A stretch of 20,053 nt of DNA. It comes from an uncultured Prevotella sp. (GTDB lineage Bacteria > Bacteroidota > Bacteroidia > Bacteroidales > Bacteroidaceae). Made by a program: the position numbers and the translations under genes. Under the pieces are notes generated by a model. The model was not told where the DNA came from and made no database searches. It worked only from the letters and a program-made list of their open reading frames with translations. The DNA lies in NCBI GenBank assembly GCA_945788545.1, contig CALZMK010000002.1, positions 1 through 20,053 of the forward strand, read 5' to 3'. Position 1 is the first letter of the stretch; each line of letters opens with the position of its first letter. Positions 7,873-17,402 of this stretch are shown here, piece after piece.

Positions 7873-10800
7873 TTACTTCACCACCACCTTACGGCCGTTG
7901 ATGATATAGAGTCCTTTCTGCAGTTGGTTCAGGCTGTTCATGCGTCGACCCTGCAAATCATAGATACCTGTTGTGGCAGCTTTCTGCTCGCTTTGTACCC
8001 CCTGAATACCTGTTGAAGGATCCTTGACGGCTCCAATGCTCTTCAGGACAGGATAGAGGTAACCACTCTCTGTGTCGAAGGTCCACACGTTGTCGAAGTC
8101 CCAGCCAATAAGAACATACTGCGTCTTCTCTTGCAGATCAATAGCACCGAAGTATTCCTCCATGGTCACTTCACCGCCTTCTGCCGTCTCATTGTTATTA
8201 GGCCAGTCCTGATTGCCGACAATCTCAGCATCCGTATTTGCGATATTGCCACTATAGTTGATGACAGCTCCTTGATCTGCACCCGCTCCAGCGGCGTTTA
8301 CAGCAATGAAAGGATGGGCAATGCGTCCCTCATTATGTACGTTACCTATTGAGACGGAGTTCTTCAAATTGATGGTTGTAGCGGCAGAAGCTTCGATTCG
8401 TCCGATAAATCCGGCGGCCCAGCCATAGATGGTCACAGTAATATCTCCATTAAAGTAGGAATTCTCGATGGAAGCCCCCTTGCCATCCGTCTGTCCGATA
8501 AAACCACCAGCCTGCATCGCAGCAACAACTTCACCCGACACATAACAGTTTTTGATAGTAACATTGTCGGCATGACCAGTCAACAGAGCCACATTGTCAT
8601 CGCCAGTCACCTTACCTGTGACGGCAACTTGCTCGAAGGTCGTTCCTGAAGCGTTGCCAACCAGACCTATACGCTTGGTACCCTTACCCAGCACCTGCAT
8701 ATTCTCGAATGCAATATTCTTGATGGTAGCACCGACAGTCTTGTAGAACACGCCCTTTTCGTTGTCGCCGTTGAACTCTACCTTCAGGTTCTTCACCTTG
8801 TGACCTTGGCCGTCAATCGTACCAGAGAAGTCTGGAGTGAAGCCATTGAAGTCTTTACCGTCCATGTCTATGTCGGCAGTGAGGACAAACTTGCCAGTGG
8901 GATTTTTGCCAATCTTCACAAACTCGTCCGCTGTAGCCACCTCGGTCTCACCATTTCCGTCGATGATATCAACTGACAGCGTGTTGCTTCCCTCGATAGT
9001 GAACAGGCTGGCAATGGCTGCTGGCATATTTGCATGGATGGTGAGCGTACCGGCACCCAAGAACTGCATATTCTCGTCAGCACAATAGAGAAGGGTGCTG
9101 CCAGTCTCTTCGCTTTCTACCTGTTCAACAAGGTTGGCACCCTCAGAAATCTGGAAGTCTATCTTCTGACCCCATGAGGCATGAACTTTACCCAGGTCTT
9201 TGTATTCATCTCCAGTCAGATAGACCAGTGCGTTGCTAAACTCGTCGTCGATGATGCGGGTCTTCAGCGGGGATTTCATCACCTTCAGCACGGGGAACAT
9301 CAGCCCTTCGGCACCGGGCAGGAAAGTCCATGTGTTGTCGAAGTCCCACCCCAGTGTCTCGCTGTAGAAAGCTTTTGTGCGAGCAGTAGCATCGTTGACA
9401 GTAGCACCCTGGTCGCCATCCTTATCATCGACAGCGGCGCTATAGTTACCGCTGTAAAGGGTTGATTTCAGTACGTAATTGTTTCTGAGCGTTGTTGCGT
9501 CGCGCTTACCGTTGACGATACGCGGAACAATCCGCTTGCCATTGATATGGGCAGCACCCGAAAAACAGTTCTGAATGGTCGTTGCATCGTCCGAGTCTAT
9601 CAGTGAGATAATACCCGTGTTGCTGCTCGAACCATTGTTGTCTACAGTACCGCAGAAGAGACTATTCTGCAGTGTGCCGCCAGTAGCAATACCGCAAAGG
9701 CCGCCCACCTGATGCTCACGGGTTTTCACGGTTGCATCTGAGATACAGTCGGTGATGAACGAGGGCTCGCCATTATTATTGCCCATGTTACCGACAATAG
9801 AACCAACGTGGTCACGACCTTCGATGTAAGAGTTCATCACGAAGATACGACGGGCCACGCCACCGTAGAAATGACCGGCCAGCGCGCCGACATTCTCATT
9901 ACCCACCATGTTGGCATTTTCAAAGCCAAGGTCTTCGATGGTAGCACCGCGAGTGGTGGCAAAGAGACCAACACTGGCCTGTCCGGACTGGTTGTAGCTC
10001 ATGTTGCGAATCACGTGGCCATTACCATGCAGAATACCGGTGAACTCGGGTAGCGGTTGGAATTTAACGCCAGCCAAATCAATGTCGGCAGTGATATTGA
10101 ACTCTCCGAAGGGGTTCTGCGCCAGTTTGGTCATCAGGTCCTCGGCTGTGGCAATGTTGGTATCCATTGACGTCACAGTAACGTCGATGTTCCGTGTGAA
10201 GCCCTTGATAAAGGCATCTCCAGTAGTGGAGATGGTAATTGTAGCCGTTCCTTCAGTAACACCGGTCAGCACAGTACCCTCGACATTGACAACGGCGGGA
10301 TTACTGGAAACGATAGAGACCTCGCGGTTCATCGTAGAAAAGAGACCGCCGACATCAGCTTTAGTGCCCAGGAAGAAGTCGGGCAAATCCTTCATCGAGA
10401 CAAAGTCGCCGTCGAATGGCACCTCCATCCCCTTCAACACAGGATAACGACCGTCGGCGAGATCCCAGACAGCAGCATCGAAGCCAATGGCAGTGTAGGT
10501 AGCTGCCTTTTTCAGGTCAGCATCAGACTTTTCTTCGCCCTGTACGTTTATCGGGTCGCCGCCGCCATATTTACCGGCCTTGATGTTTGCTATAATCGTT
10601 TCATCTGTTATTGGGTCACCGGTTCGGATGGCACCTTCATAATACTTAATGGCGTCTGAAGCATAGCAGTCGGTCATCTCAATGGTTGCTTCATGAAGCA
10701 TACCACACATGGCGAACATGTGACTGTTATGGCTGCGCTCAATACCTAATGCGAATGGAGCTGACACATTACCCTTCATGGTGACTGTTCCGCCTTCAGC

Positions 10801-11424
10801 AAGACCTAAGATGCCGCCTACGCCACCCCAGTCGCCCTGACAATAGACCTGTCCCAGGAATACATTGTTCTCGAACGTGGCTGTGCCGCCCGAACCGGCC
10901 AATCCACCTGCTTGCCAGCCAGAACTGAAGGAGGCTGCCGTAGAAAGGCAGTTCTTCATGGTGCCTTCCAACCGGCCTATGATGCCGCCCACGTGGTCAT
11001 TGCCCTCGACAACACCTGATGTGAAGCATGCTTCTATGGTCGTGTTGTTCTTGGCCCAGCCTACGATAATGCCGGCTTTCTTACTGCTTCCCCAGTCCGC
11101 AACCTTGGCCTCGACAACCCGAAGATTCTTAATCGTAGCACCATCCGTCTCGCCAAAGAGACCTGTCGGGCTGCCACCGGCGATGCGAAGTCCCTTGATG
11201 GCATGTCCAGCACCATCGAGTGTACCAGTGAAGGTAGAGATGGGAGTCCATTGTTCACTCAGGGTAATATCGTTCGTCAGAACGTACGACCCTGCCAAAT
11301 CATTAGCAATCGCCTTCAGACCTGCCTCGTCGGTAATCTGAGTCTGTGCTGAAGCACCCATGGCTGCCAGCATTGCGAAAGCAAATACGAAAGACTGTTT
11401 CAGTCTAAGTAATGATTTACGCAT
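7873..11424 (-). CDS. Secreted triple-module GLUG-type repeat protein with a C-terminal sorting-like tail
   Basis: The function is unknown. The 1183-residue product has a signal peptide (MRKSLLRLKQSFVFAFAMLA, ending ASAQ) and no lipobox. It contains three related modules at about 28-335, 421-717 and 821-1130. Each opens with a 'DL..G.[FY].[LI]T.DI.L/M' strand and a 'F[ST]G.[LI][DH]G.GH.I.' turn. Each then runs through short beta-helix repeats of the GLUG type (HVGGIIGRLEGTMKNC, NVGALAGHFYGGVARR, QAGGFIGQTDGKGASIENSY) and closes on 'W[DF]...YPVLK'; modules 2 and 3 share GWDFDN.WTF. Residues 336-420 resemble a bacterial Ig-like (Big_2) domain (VNVEGTVLTGVTEGTATITI); 720-820 may be a second one. 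The tail GIYDLQGRRM...GLYIINGRKVVVK resembles a type IX sorting end. No catalytic motif is evident. It starts 25 bases after the GH38 stop, at the place where PULs often encode surface glycan-binding proteins, so a binding or scaffold role is a reasonable but untested guess. Confidence 0.8.
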   Translation of the reverse strand: MRKSLLRLKQSFVFAFAMLAAMGASAQTQITDEAGLKAIANDLAGSYVLTNDITLSEQWTPISTFTGTLDGAGHAIKGLRIAGGSPTGLFGETDGATIKNLRVVEAKVADWGSSKKAGIIVGWAKNNTTIEACFTSGVVEGNDHVGGIIGRLEGTMKNCLSTAASFSSGWQAGGLAGSGGTATFENNVFLGQVYCQGDWGGVGGILGLAEGGTVTMKGNVSAPFALGIERSHNSHMFAMCGMLHEATIEMTDCYASDAIKYYEGAIRTGDPITDETIIANIKAGKYGGGDPINVQGEEKSDADLKKAATYTAIGFDAAVWDLADGRYPVLKGMEVPFDGDFVSMKDLPDFFLGTKADVGGLFSTMNREVSIVSSNPAVVNVEGTVLTGVTEGTATITISTTGDAFIKGFTRNIDVTVTSMDTNIATAEDLMTKLAQNPFGEFNITADIDLAGVKFQPLPEFTGILHGNGHVIRNMSYNQSGQASVGLFATTRGATIEDLGFENANMVGNENVGALAGHFYGGVARRIFVMNSYIEGRDHVGSIVGNMGNNNGEPSFITDCISDATVKTREHQVGGLCGIATGGTLQNSLFCGTVDNNGSSSNTGIISLIDSDDATTIQNCFSGAAHINGKRIVPRIVNGKRDATTLRNNYVLKSTLYSGNYSAAVDDKDGDQGATVNDATARTKAFYSETLGWDFDNTWTFLPGAEGLMFPVLKVMKSPLKTRIIDDEFSNALVYLTGDEYKDLGKVHASWGQKIDFQISEGANLVEQVESEETGSTLLYCADENMQFLGAGTLTIHANMPAAIASLFTIEGSNTLSVDIIDGNGETEVATADEFVKIGKNPTGKFVLTADIDMDGKDFNGFTPDFSGTIDGQGHKVKNLKVEFNGDNEKGVFYKTVGATIKNIAFENMQVLGKGTKRIGLVGNASGTTFEQVAVTGKVTGDDNVALLTGHADNVTIKNCYVSGEVVAAMQAGGFIGQTDGKGASIENSYFNGDITVTIYGWAAGFIGRIEASAATTINLKNSVSIGNVHNEGRIAHPFIAVNAAGAGADQGAVINYSGNIANTDAEIVGNQDWPNNNETAEGGEVTMEEYFGAIDLQEKTQYVLIGWDFDNVWTFDTESGYLYPVLKSIGAVKDPSTGIQGVQSEQKAATTGIYDLQGRRMNSLNQLQKGLYIINGRKVVVK

Positions 11425-11449
11425 AATAGTTAAATTTTAGTAATGATAA

Positions 11450-14400
11450 TTATTTATGAAAGATAAGTCGCTGTGTGTTTGAATGACGATTGTCGGCAGT
11501 AGACAGCCGATAGAGGTAAATTCCGTTGGGCAGATGGCCCGACCACAGGAGCGTCTGATTGCCCTCGCTGACCTGATAATCCTCACGGCAGACGATGCGC
11601 CCGTCGTAAGACAGGATATTGAGTGCAACTTGCTGGATGCCAGCTGGCACTTGACAGCGAATCTGCGTACTACCCTGACAGGGATTAGGCGAGTTACCCA
11701 ACAGGCGGATGGCCGATGTGGGTGCTGCAGTTGTCGGTTGCTGAATGGCAGTGACTGTCCGTGGTTTGCCATAAACCCCAAACTCATAGATACGGGTGGT
11801 ATAGCCGCTCTGCTCACCCTGAATCATCTGCAAGCGGACACGGTCGGTGGTAAAGGGCGTAACACCGCGTACTATTTTATTGTCTCTGTTGCCCGATATC
11901 ACATCCACATCTATCCATTTTCCATTGGCATAGCGCTGCAACTTACAGGCACGGGTAACAAAGTCGTCCGACTCACTGCCCGCGTTGAGCACCATCCATT
12001 GGCAAATCTCGCGCGGTTCGCTGAAACGATACTCCAGATAGGGAGTCTGGCTCTTACTGGCTGTTACGCACCACTTGGTCAACTCATCACGGTCTGCCGC
12101 CATCTTGGCACTCTCGTTGGCATTATTCTGATGACTGGCCACGATGGTTGACGGCTTGATCCACTCGCCACAGGCATCGTCCGACAGACTACCCAGTTCT
12201 TGATAGTCAATATAGGTCTGAAGAGTAGTGAGCGGCTGAATGTCGTCGGCTTGCGTGTCAGAGACGGTAGCTGCGTAAACCATCAAACTGCTGTTGGAAG
12301 GCAGTATCAACTGCGATGCACCTTCGGGTAGTGTCATGGCAAAGCGGTACATATACAGAAAGCGATATTGCTCATCGCTATTGCCGCTGATATGATGGCT
12401 ATGGGTGGTGGTCAGGGCTACGTCTTGTTTGCGGTAGTGTGTTCCTCCGTTATAGGGCGAGTCCAGCTGTCCTAACGTACCACCATAGTAAGGAACTTCA
12501 AACTGATAGGTTTGATCGCCCACCACAAATTCGCCTACCGTGCCCGTAGGCTCGGTAGAGGCCGCCAGAAGATACAACTTGCGCCCTGCTGCTGGCAGGT
12601 CGATAGTCTGCCCACTACACCGTACGGCGTTTTTCTGGCCGTCAGATCGGTTGCCCATGACGAAACTGATGCCGTCGGCGGTCACTACATCGGGAACAAG
12701 TTCGGCAGGATAAGCGTAGGGAGCACTCTTCAGGGCATCGTTTTTCTTCGAGTCGTAACTCATCATGTCGACATTATAAGGCAGAGAGACAGCATCATCG
12801 GTCTGCTCATCGGTGGGCGTCGTAGCGGCCGCCAGCCTGACGGCAAAGGTTTTAGGCTGATACTTGCTTATACTGAATGTTAGTGTATTATCACTGGTTG
12901 TAACACTACCTACCTGCTCTTCCAGTCCATTAACCTCACGGGCTGAGAGCACACGTGTCGGGAAGGTAAGAGTTACCTGGTCGTGCTGTTGCCCTGCCCA
13001 CTCGTAGACGCGCACAATGAGCTCGTTTGTCTCTTCTGCTTTCTTGACCGCCTTGACTGCTACTTGGTCGGAGCTGACAGAAAGAAACTCTACTTCTTTC
13101 CCCAATGCGCCCTCATGTTTGGGGGCAGTAACAGCTACCAAAGGCTGGTTCAGTTGCGAGGCAGCCTTCTGGGTCAATTCACTCCATTTGCCCTGATGGG
13201 GGAACAGCGAATAGGTGAACAAGTTGACACCCAGGTCTTGGTCGGCTTGATGGGTATAGCTATTACCTGTCGACGGGGTGTGTATCAGGGTCAGGCGCAG
13301 ACTGCTGTCAGTGGGTTTGTCCCACCCGTACTTGCAGTCGTTGAGTATAGACAGGCCATAACTGCCGTCGATCGTCGACATGTCGGCCCATTGGTGTCCC
13401 TGTACTTCGTAGCAGTCGGCCGTGCGGTTGCCTCGTTCAATGGTACCCAGCGAGATGTCGTAGGTGGCTTTGGGATTGCTGAAAGCCATCTGAAAGTTGG
13501 CTTTCAGCATGCGCTCATGGCTCTGCCAGTCGACCTCTGAGACAATGTCAATGCGGTTGTCCAAAGCATTCATGCGGATATACTGTACGAACTGCGAGCC
13601 GTCTTTCTCCTTGACCACTCTGAAACTCTTGCGTAGCGGGCCGTCTTCAGCCTTCGTTATGCTGACATTCTCATCGACAGCCGTCGGTGTGCGAAGAATG
13701 TCGGTATAGGAAATCTCCCATGAGGGCCAAGTGTCCTCGTGGTCGTATATCATCTGCAATTGCGAAGCACTGAGCACTTGTCGGTTATTGGCCAGATCAA
13801 TGAGCAGTGAGGGGTCGCCTGTTTCGGAAAGGGTAAGTCGATAGTTGCCGTTAGACAGTTGACGCGAACGGCGGTTCATTTGCAACGAAGAAGTCAACTG
13901 CGAGGCCTCGCCGAAACGCACATCATAGACGGCATAGCCCAGCGACGGCACTGTTGCGGCAAAAAGGAACACCACCTCGCCCGTCTTGTCATCGTAACTG
14001 CTGATTTGCGACAAGACTTCCTTGCCGTCTTTGTCAAACACACGCAGTCCTTCTGGCTGAGCAGGCATGGTGAGACGGGCTTCGACAATATCGGTGCGTT
14101 GGAACGAAAGCGGGTTGTAAACAACTACGGGCATTCCCTCTGTCTGAGTGTCCATTGCTCTGACAATGTTGCCGGTTGTGGTCTTCAGCAGGTTGGCCAG
14201 CGTCTTGTTGACCAGCACATAGTCGTTCATAGAGTAGAGGTAGGCATTAGGGATGCTGGTTCCTGTGATACCATCGTGGTGAGCCTGCCACAGGTTGCGC
14301 ACCCAGGCATCGTTGATGGCCGTTTGCGGATAGGTCTGCACACCTAACCACTGTGCCAGCGAAGCCGACTTCTCGGTAGCGTCGGCTAACAACTCGTTCC

Positions 14401-15391
14401 GGCGGTTCCACAATTTCAGCATCGTACGCGAGGTGTAACTGCCCACACCATGGGTACGCATAGGCAATTCACCATCCTTGACGTGATATTTTTGATTCTT
14501 GTTTTGGTCTAAATAATCGAATATCTCGTCGGGGGTGGCTATGCGCACCTTGACGGCACCGTTGGTCTGAGCACTGAGGTTCAGCCAGTAAGGGGTGTTC
14601 TCGCCACTGCTCGACGCGTTGTCCTGCAAAGCTCCCCCGCGGTCGCTGCGCGGGCCTACATAGCGTATCTCTGCCGCAACACCATATTTATTATAGTTGT
14701 CGGCCGTGATGGCAGCCATCTCGCTATCGTTGGCCATGTTCTTGTTGTACTGCTCGTGGTTGTCGTAAGCACCTGGCTTATAGACAGCATAAATCTGTGA
14801 ACCGTCAACCCCCTGCCAGATGCCAAAAGGCGGCAACTGGTCATATTCGGCTGAACCCCAGGCGAGCTTGGCTGTATGGAAACCCTTGAAGCCACAGTGC
14901 CTGGCCAGCGAGGGCAGGGCGTATGAGAAGCCGAAGCAGTCGGGCAACATCACGTCATAGCCGCCGCGCACGCCAAACTCTTTCTTAAAAAACTGGTTGG
15001 CATAGAGCCAATTGCGCATGATGGACTCTGCTGACGATACCATCACGTCGTTGGCATCGACAGCACAGCCGCTGATGTGCCAGCGACCGTTTTGTACGTA
15101 GGTCTTCAACTTGGCATACTGTTCAGGGTAGTATTCCTTCATCCACATATAGCGAATGGCCCCCTCGAAGTTAAATGTCAAGTTGGGATATTTATCCAAT
15201 CGCGTAAAGTTCTGCTCCATCGTGTTACGAACATACTCGTTGATGGTCGTCTTCACGTCCCAGTTCCACTGTGAATCCAAGTGCGAGTTGGATATGAAGA
15301 ACAAGGTTTTCTGGTCGGCCTGCCCCGATGTTGGGTTTGGCATGGCCAATGCGAGCGACAAGAGTCCGTATAATACAATACTATGTTTCAT
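11450..15391 (-). CDS. Large secreted GH38 alpha-mannosidase with discoidin-like domain and type IX sorting tail
   Basis: GH38 enzymes are zinc-dependent retaining exo-alpha-mannosidases. The 1313-residue product has a signal peptide (MKHSIVLYGLLSLALA). Zinc and catalytic motifs are clear: SHLDSQWNWD with His37 and Asp39, LPDCFGFS with Asp151 (nucleophile position), and AHHDGITGT with His371-His372-Asp373. The alpha/beta catalytic part covers about 28-390, followed by helical and beta-sandwich regions to about 855. Beyond these are a further beta-rich segment (about 860-1045), an F5/8 type C (CBM32-like) domain at about 1065-1208 (YLEYRFSEPREICQWMVLNA), and a type A T9SS sorting domain at about 1225-1313 (SPNPCQGSTQIR, LPNGIYLYRLS). 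It is longer than typical GH38 enzymes because of these additions. A 76-base spacer with no clear promoter separates it from GH125. Linkage preference (alpha-1,2, 1,3 or 1,6) cannot be told from sequence. Confidence 0.93.
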   Translation of the reverse strand: MKHSIVLYGLLSLALAMPNPTSGQADQKTLFFISNSHLDSQWNWDVKTTINEYVRNTMEQNFTRLDKYPNLTFNFEGAIRYMWMKEYYPEQYAKLKTYVQNGRWHISGCAVDANDVMVSSAESIMRNWLYANQFFKKEFGVRGGYDVMLPDCFGFSYALPSLARHCGFKGFHTAKLAWGSAEYDQLPPFGIWQGVDGSQIYAVYKPGAYDNHEQYNKNMANDSEMAAITADNYNKYGVAAEIRYVGPRSDRGGALQDNASSSGENTPYWLNLSAQTNGAVKVRIATPDEIFDYLDQNKNQKYHVKDGELPMRTHGVGSYTSRTMLKLWNRRNELLADATEKSASLAQWLGVQTYPQTAINDAWVRNLWQAHHDGITGTSIPNAYLYSMNDYVLVNKTLANLLKTTTGNIVRAMDTQTEGMPVVVYNPLSFQRTDIVEARLTMPAQPEGLRVFDKDGKEVLSQISSYDDKTGEVVFLFAATVPSLGYAVYDVRFGEASQLTSSLQMNRRSRQLSNGNYRLTLSETGDPSLLIDLANNRQVLSASQLQMIYDHEDTWPSWEISYTDILRTPTAVDENVSITKAEDGPLRKSFRVVKEKDGSQFVQYIRMNALDNRIDIVSEVDWQSHERMLKANFQMAFSNPKATYDISLGTIERGNRTADCYEVQGHQWADMSTIDGSYGLSILNDCKYGWDKPTDSSLRLTLIHTPSTGNSYTHQADQDLGVNLFTYSLFPHQGKWSELTQKAASQLNQPLVAVTAPKHEGALGKEVEFLSVSSDQVAVKAVKKAEETNELIVRVYEWAGQQHDQVTLTFPTRVLSAREVNGLEEQVGSVTTSDNTLTFSISKYQPKTFAVRLAAATTPTDEQTDDAVSLPYNVDMMSYDSKKNDALKSAPYAYPAELVPDVVTADGISFVMGNRSDGQKNAVRCSGQTIDLPAAGRKLYLLAASTEPTGTVGEFVVGDQTYQFEVPYYGGTLGQLDSPYNGGTHYRKQDVALTTTHSHHISGNSDEQYRFLYMYRFAMTLPEGASQLILPSNSSLMVYAATVSDTQADDIQPLTTLQTYIDYQELGSLSDDACGEWIKPSTIVASHQNNANESAKMAADRDELTKWCVTASKSQTPYLEYRFSEPREICQWMVLNAGSESDDFVTRACKLQRYANGKWIDVDVISGNRDNKIVRGVTPFTTDRVRLQMIQGEQSGYTTRIYEFGVYGKPRTVTAIQQPTTAAPTSAIRLLGNSPNPCQGSTQIRCQVPAGIQQVALNILSYDGRIVCREDYQVSEGNQTLLWSGHLPNGIYLYRLSTADNRHSNTQRLIFHK

Positions 15392-15467
15392 CTGAAAGCT
15401 GTTTTAGATTTTCTCTGTGAAAATATACGCATAAATATCCTTCCGCTTATCCTGTTTCGTGCCAAAA

Positions 15468-16931
15468 CTATAGGTCGATGCTGTTTAGCACGTCCAGTTT
15501 GCCGTCGTTCACCAACTTGATAATCAGTTCGCCAAACAACGTGTTTTGCCAGGCAAACCAGTCGCGGGTAAAATTTGTCGGGTCGTCTTTATGGAAACTC
15601 TCGTGCATAAAGCCCGTTCCGGCATCGGTACGCATCAGCGTTTCGATGCACCACTTAATCTCTGCGTCATCGGTCGAGGTGAAGGCCTTCATCATAATAG
15701 ACATGGGCCAAGGCATGTCGTAACCTACATGTGGGCCGCCAATGCCCTCACCGGCCTTGCCACGAAAGAAATAGGGATTGTCCTCGCTCCACACAAAGCG
15801 GCGCGTGTTCTGATAGATGGGATCATCGATGCTGACATCTCCCAGATAGGCCATAGCCAGCAATGAGGGCACATTGGCATCGTCCATAAGGTGCTGATTA
15901 CCGAATCCATCTACCTCGAAAGCATAGATAGGTCCGTATTTAGGGTGCTGATGCACGGCATAGGCTCTCAGGGCCGTCTTCACCTCAGCAGCCAGACTGC
16001 GGCACTGCTCAGCCAGCTCGGTGTTCCTGTTCACCTTGACCAGTATCTCGGCAGCCTTGTTCAGACAGGTGACTGCCATGAAGTTCGAAGGGATAAGGAA
16101 CTGAAACGTTGTGGCATCGTCGCTGGGGCGGAAAGCGGAGCAGATGAGTCCCACGGGCTTCACGGGAGCTCCCCACCCATCGTTGCACATCGTATCGAGT
16201 TGGCGGGTGGTATTGCGCTTGAAATGATAGCTTCCCACGCCGTTCTTGCGCTGCTGGTCACGGAAGGTGTTCAGAATATTCTGAACGGCTTGCAGCCAGC
16301 TATCGCCAAATACACTGGTATCACCGGTCACCTTCCAGTATTCATAGGCCAGACGTAACACATAGCAGGGGGAGTCAATCTCCCATTTACGCTCGTGCAG
16401 TTCGGGCTTCATGTCGGTCTCGTCGGTCATCCAACTGCCGTCAGGTTTAGGCACTTGGTTGAAAGCATTGGCATAGGGGTCAATGTTGATGCACTTCAAC
16501 TGACGCAGGATGACACCGGCCAGCATCTTCCTGAGCTTTTTATCCTTATTAGCCAACTGCACGTAAGGGAAAACCTGGGCCCCTGAGTCGCGGAGCCACA
16601 TAGCAGGAATGTCGCCCGTATAGACAAATGTGTCGGGTGTGCCGTCATCACCCTCAGTGTAATGCACAGTGGTGTCAAGCGTATTGGGGAAGCAGTTGGT
16701 GAACATCCATGCCAGTCGCTGATTGGTCAGCAGTTTGCAGATGCGCAGTATCTCTTTCTCTACAGCGTCGGAACGGAACAGACGGTCGGCTTCAGCAGGG
16801 CGATTGTTATGTTTCACAACAGCATCAGCCTTGCAGATGAAAGGTGCTGGGCTGGCTGGTGAGGCTTCTGCAAAGACCGTGGTGCCACTTCCTAAAAGCA
16901 GGGTGCACAACAGAAGTGTCTTGTGTTTCAT
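15468..16931 (-). CDS. GH125 exo-alpha-1,6-mannosidase
   Basis: GH125 enzymes are inverting exo-acting alpha-1,6-mannosidases that strip unsubstituted mannan backbone fragments. The 487-residue product begins with a signal peptide (MKHKTLLLCTLLLGSGTTVFA) and has the normal family length. Family motifs are YTGDIPAMWLRDSGAQV (105-120), RKWEIDSPCY with Asp186 at the general-acid position, LMDDANVPSLLAMAYLG (348-364), GPHVGYDMPWPMS, and MHESFHKDDP with Glu444 at the general-base position, followed by FTRDWFAWQNTLFGELI. It has no added binding domain and no C-terminal sorting tail, so a periplasmic location is likely. It is the first gene of the minus-strand operon, about 37 bases downstream of a TAACTTTG -7 element. 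The family assignment is firm and the activity is well supported by characterised relatives. Confidence 0.95.
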   Translation of the reverse strand: MKHKTLLLCTLLLGSGTTVFAEASPASPAPFICKADAVVKHNNRPAEADRLFRSDAVEKEILRICKLLTNQRLAWMFTNCFPNTLDTTVHYTEGDDGTPDTFVYTGDIPAMWLRDSGAQVFPYVQLANKDKKLRKMLAGVILRQLKCINIDPYANAFNQVPKPDGSWMTDETDMKPELHERKWEIDSPCYVLRLAYEYWKVTGDTSVFGDSWLQAVQNILNTFRDQQRKNGVGSYHFKRNTTRQLDTMCNDGWGAPVKPVGLICSAFRPSDDATTFQFLIPSNFMAVTCLNKAAEILVKVNRNTELAEQCRSLAAEVKTALRAYAVHQHPKYGPIYAFEVDGFGNQHLMDDANVPSLLAMAYLGDVSIDDPIYQNTRRFVWSEDNPYFFRGKAGEGIGGPHVGYDMPWPMSIMMKAFTSTDDAEIKWCIETLMRTDAGTGFMHESFHKDDPTNFTRDWFAWQNTLFGELIIKLVNDGKLDVLNSIDL

Positions 16932-16967
16932 TATCTTTTGTTTTTAATTATGATTTAGATTTGTATG

Positions 16968-16975
16968 CAAAGTTA
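16968..16975 (-). promoter_or_regulatory. Bacteroidota -7 element for the GH125-led operon
   Basis: On the minus strand the sequence reads TAACTTTG, an exact match to the Bacteroidota -7 consensus TAnnTTTG, ending 36 bases before the GH125 ATG. No clear TTTG -33 element is seen at the expected distance, which is common at activator-dependent PUL promoters. The start site is not measured. Confidence 0.6.
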
Positions 16976-17111
16976 TAATGTTCGTGTGTGTTGTTATTCC
17001 TAATCTGTGCCAGTGATGTTCTGAAAGAACTAAAAGCTACGATATATTTTTACGCGTTCATCTTTTATAACGTGAGTTCGACGAATATACTTTAGAATAA
17101 AGTAAGCTGTC

Positions 17112-17123
17112 TGTCATTTGACA
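17112..17123. repeat. Small palindrome TGTCA-TT-TGACA, possible operator
   Basis: The 12 bases TGTCATTTGACA have perfect 5-base arms and a 2-base spacer, inside the divergent control region. The size and symmetry suit a dimeric regulator, but a palindrome this short can occur by chance. Confidence 0.3.
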
Positions 17124-17166
17124 TATCAATGGTCTGTACTCGTATGGAAGGTTTCTTTGGGAAGTA

Positions 17167-17186
17167 GCAGTATGCTGCTATACTGC
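17167..17186. repeat. Inverted repeat GCAGTAT / ATACTGC, possible operator or RNA hairpin
   Basis: Seven-base perfect arms (17167-17173 and 17180-17186) flank the 6-base spacer GCTGCT in the divergent control region. It could be a binding site for the PUL regulator or a hairpin; nothing in the sequence decides between them. Confidence 0.35.
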
Positions 17187-17402
17187 CGACAATGTCGCAG
17201 AAACCCATTACGAAAAAAACCTAATAGAACGGGCAATGTCTTTGCAAATAATTTCTTTTCTACCATATTTTTTATTAACAACATTTTGATAATGCAAATA
17301 TACATTATAACATATATAATTATAGTACTCGTTTTTGCCATTCTTTTCCTGCTTGTCTACAATTTTGGCATTATATAAGACATATTTATGAAAAGTATGG
17401 GG

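Noticed and set aside
7873..11424. Possibility that the GLUG-type protein is a polysaccharide lyase because of its beta-helix look
   Set aside because: No lyase catalytic residues or calcium-site motif can be identified, and the repeats fit GLUG-type strands better.
17292..17378. 28-residue hydrophobic open frame (MQIYIITYIIIVLVFAILFL...) that could be a small membrane peptide
   Set aside because: It lies in very AT-rich DNA, which yields Ile/Phe/Leu/Tyr-rich frames by chance, and there is no ribosome site or promoter supporting it.
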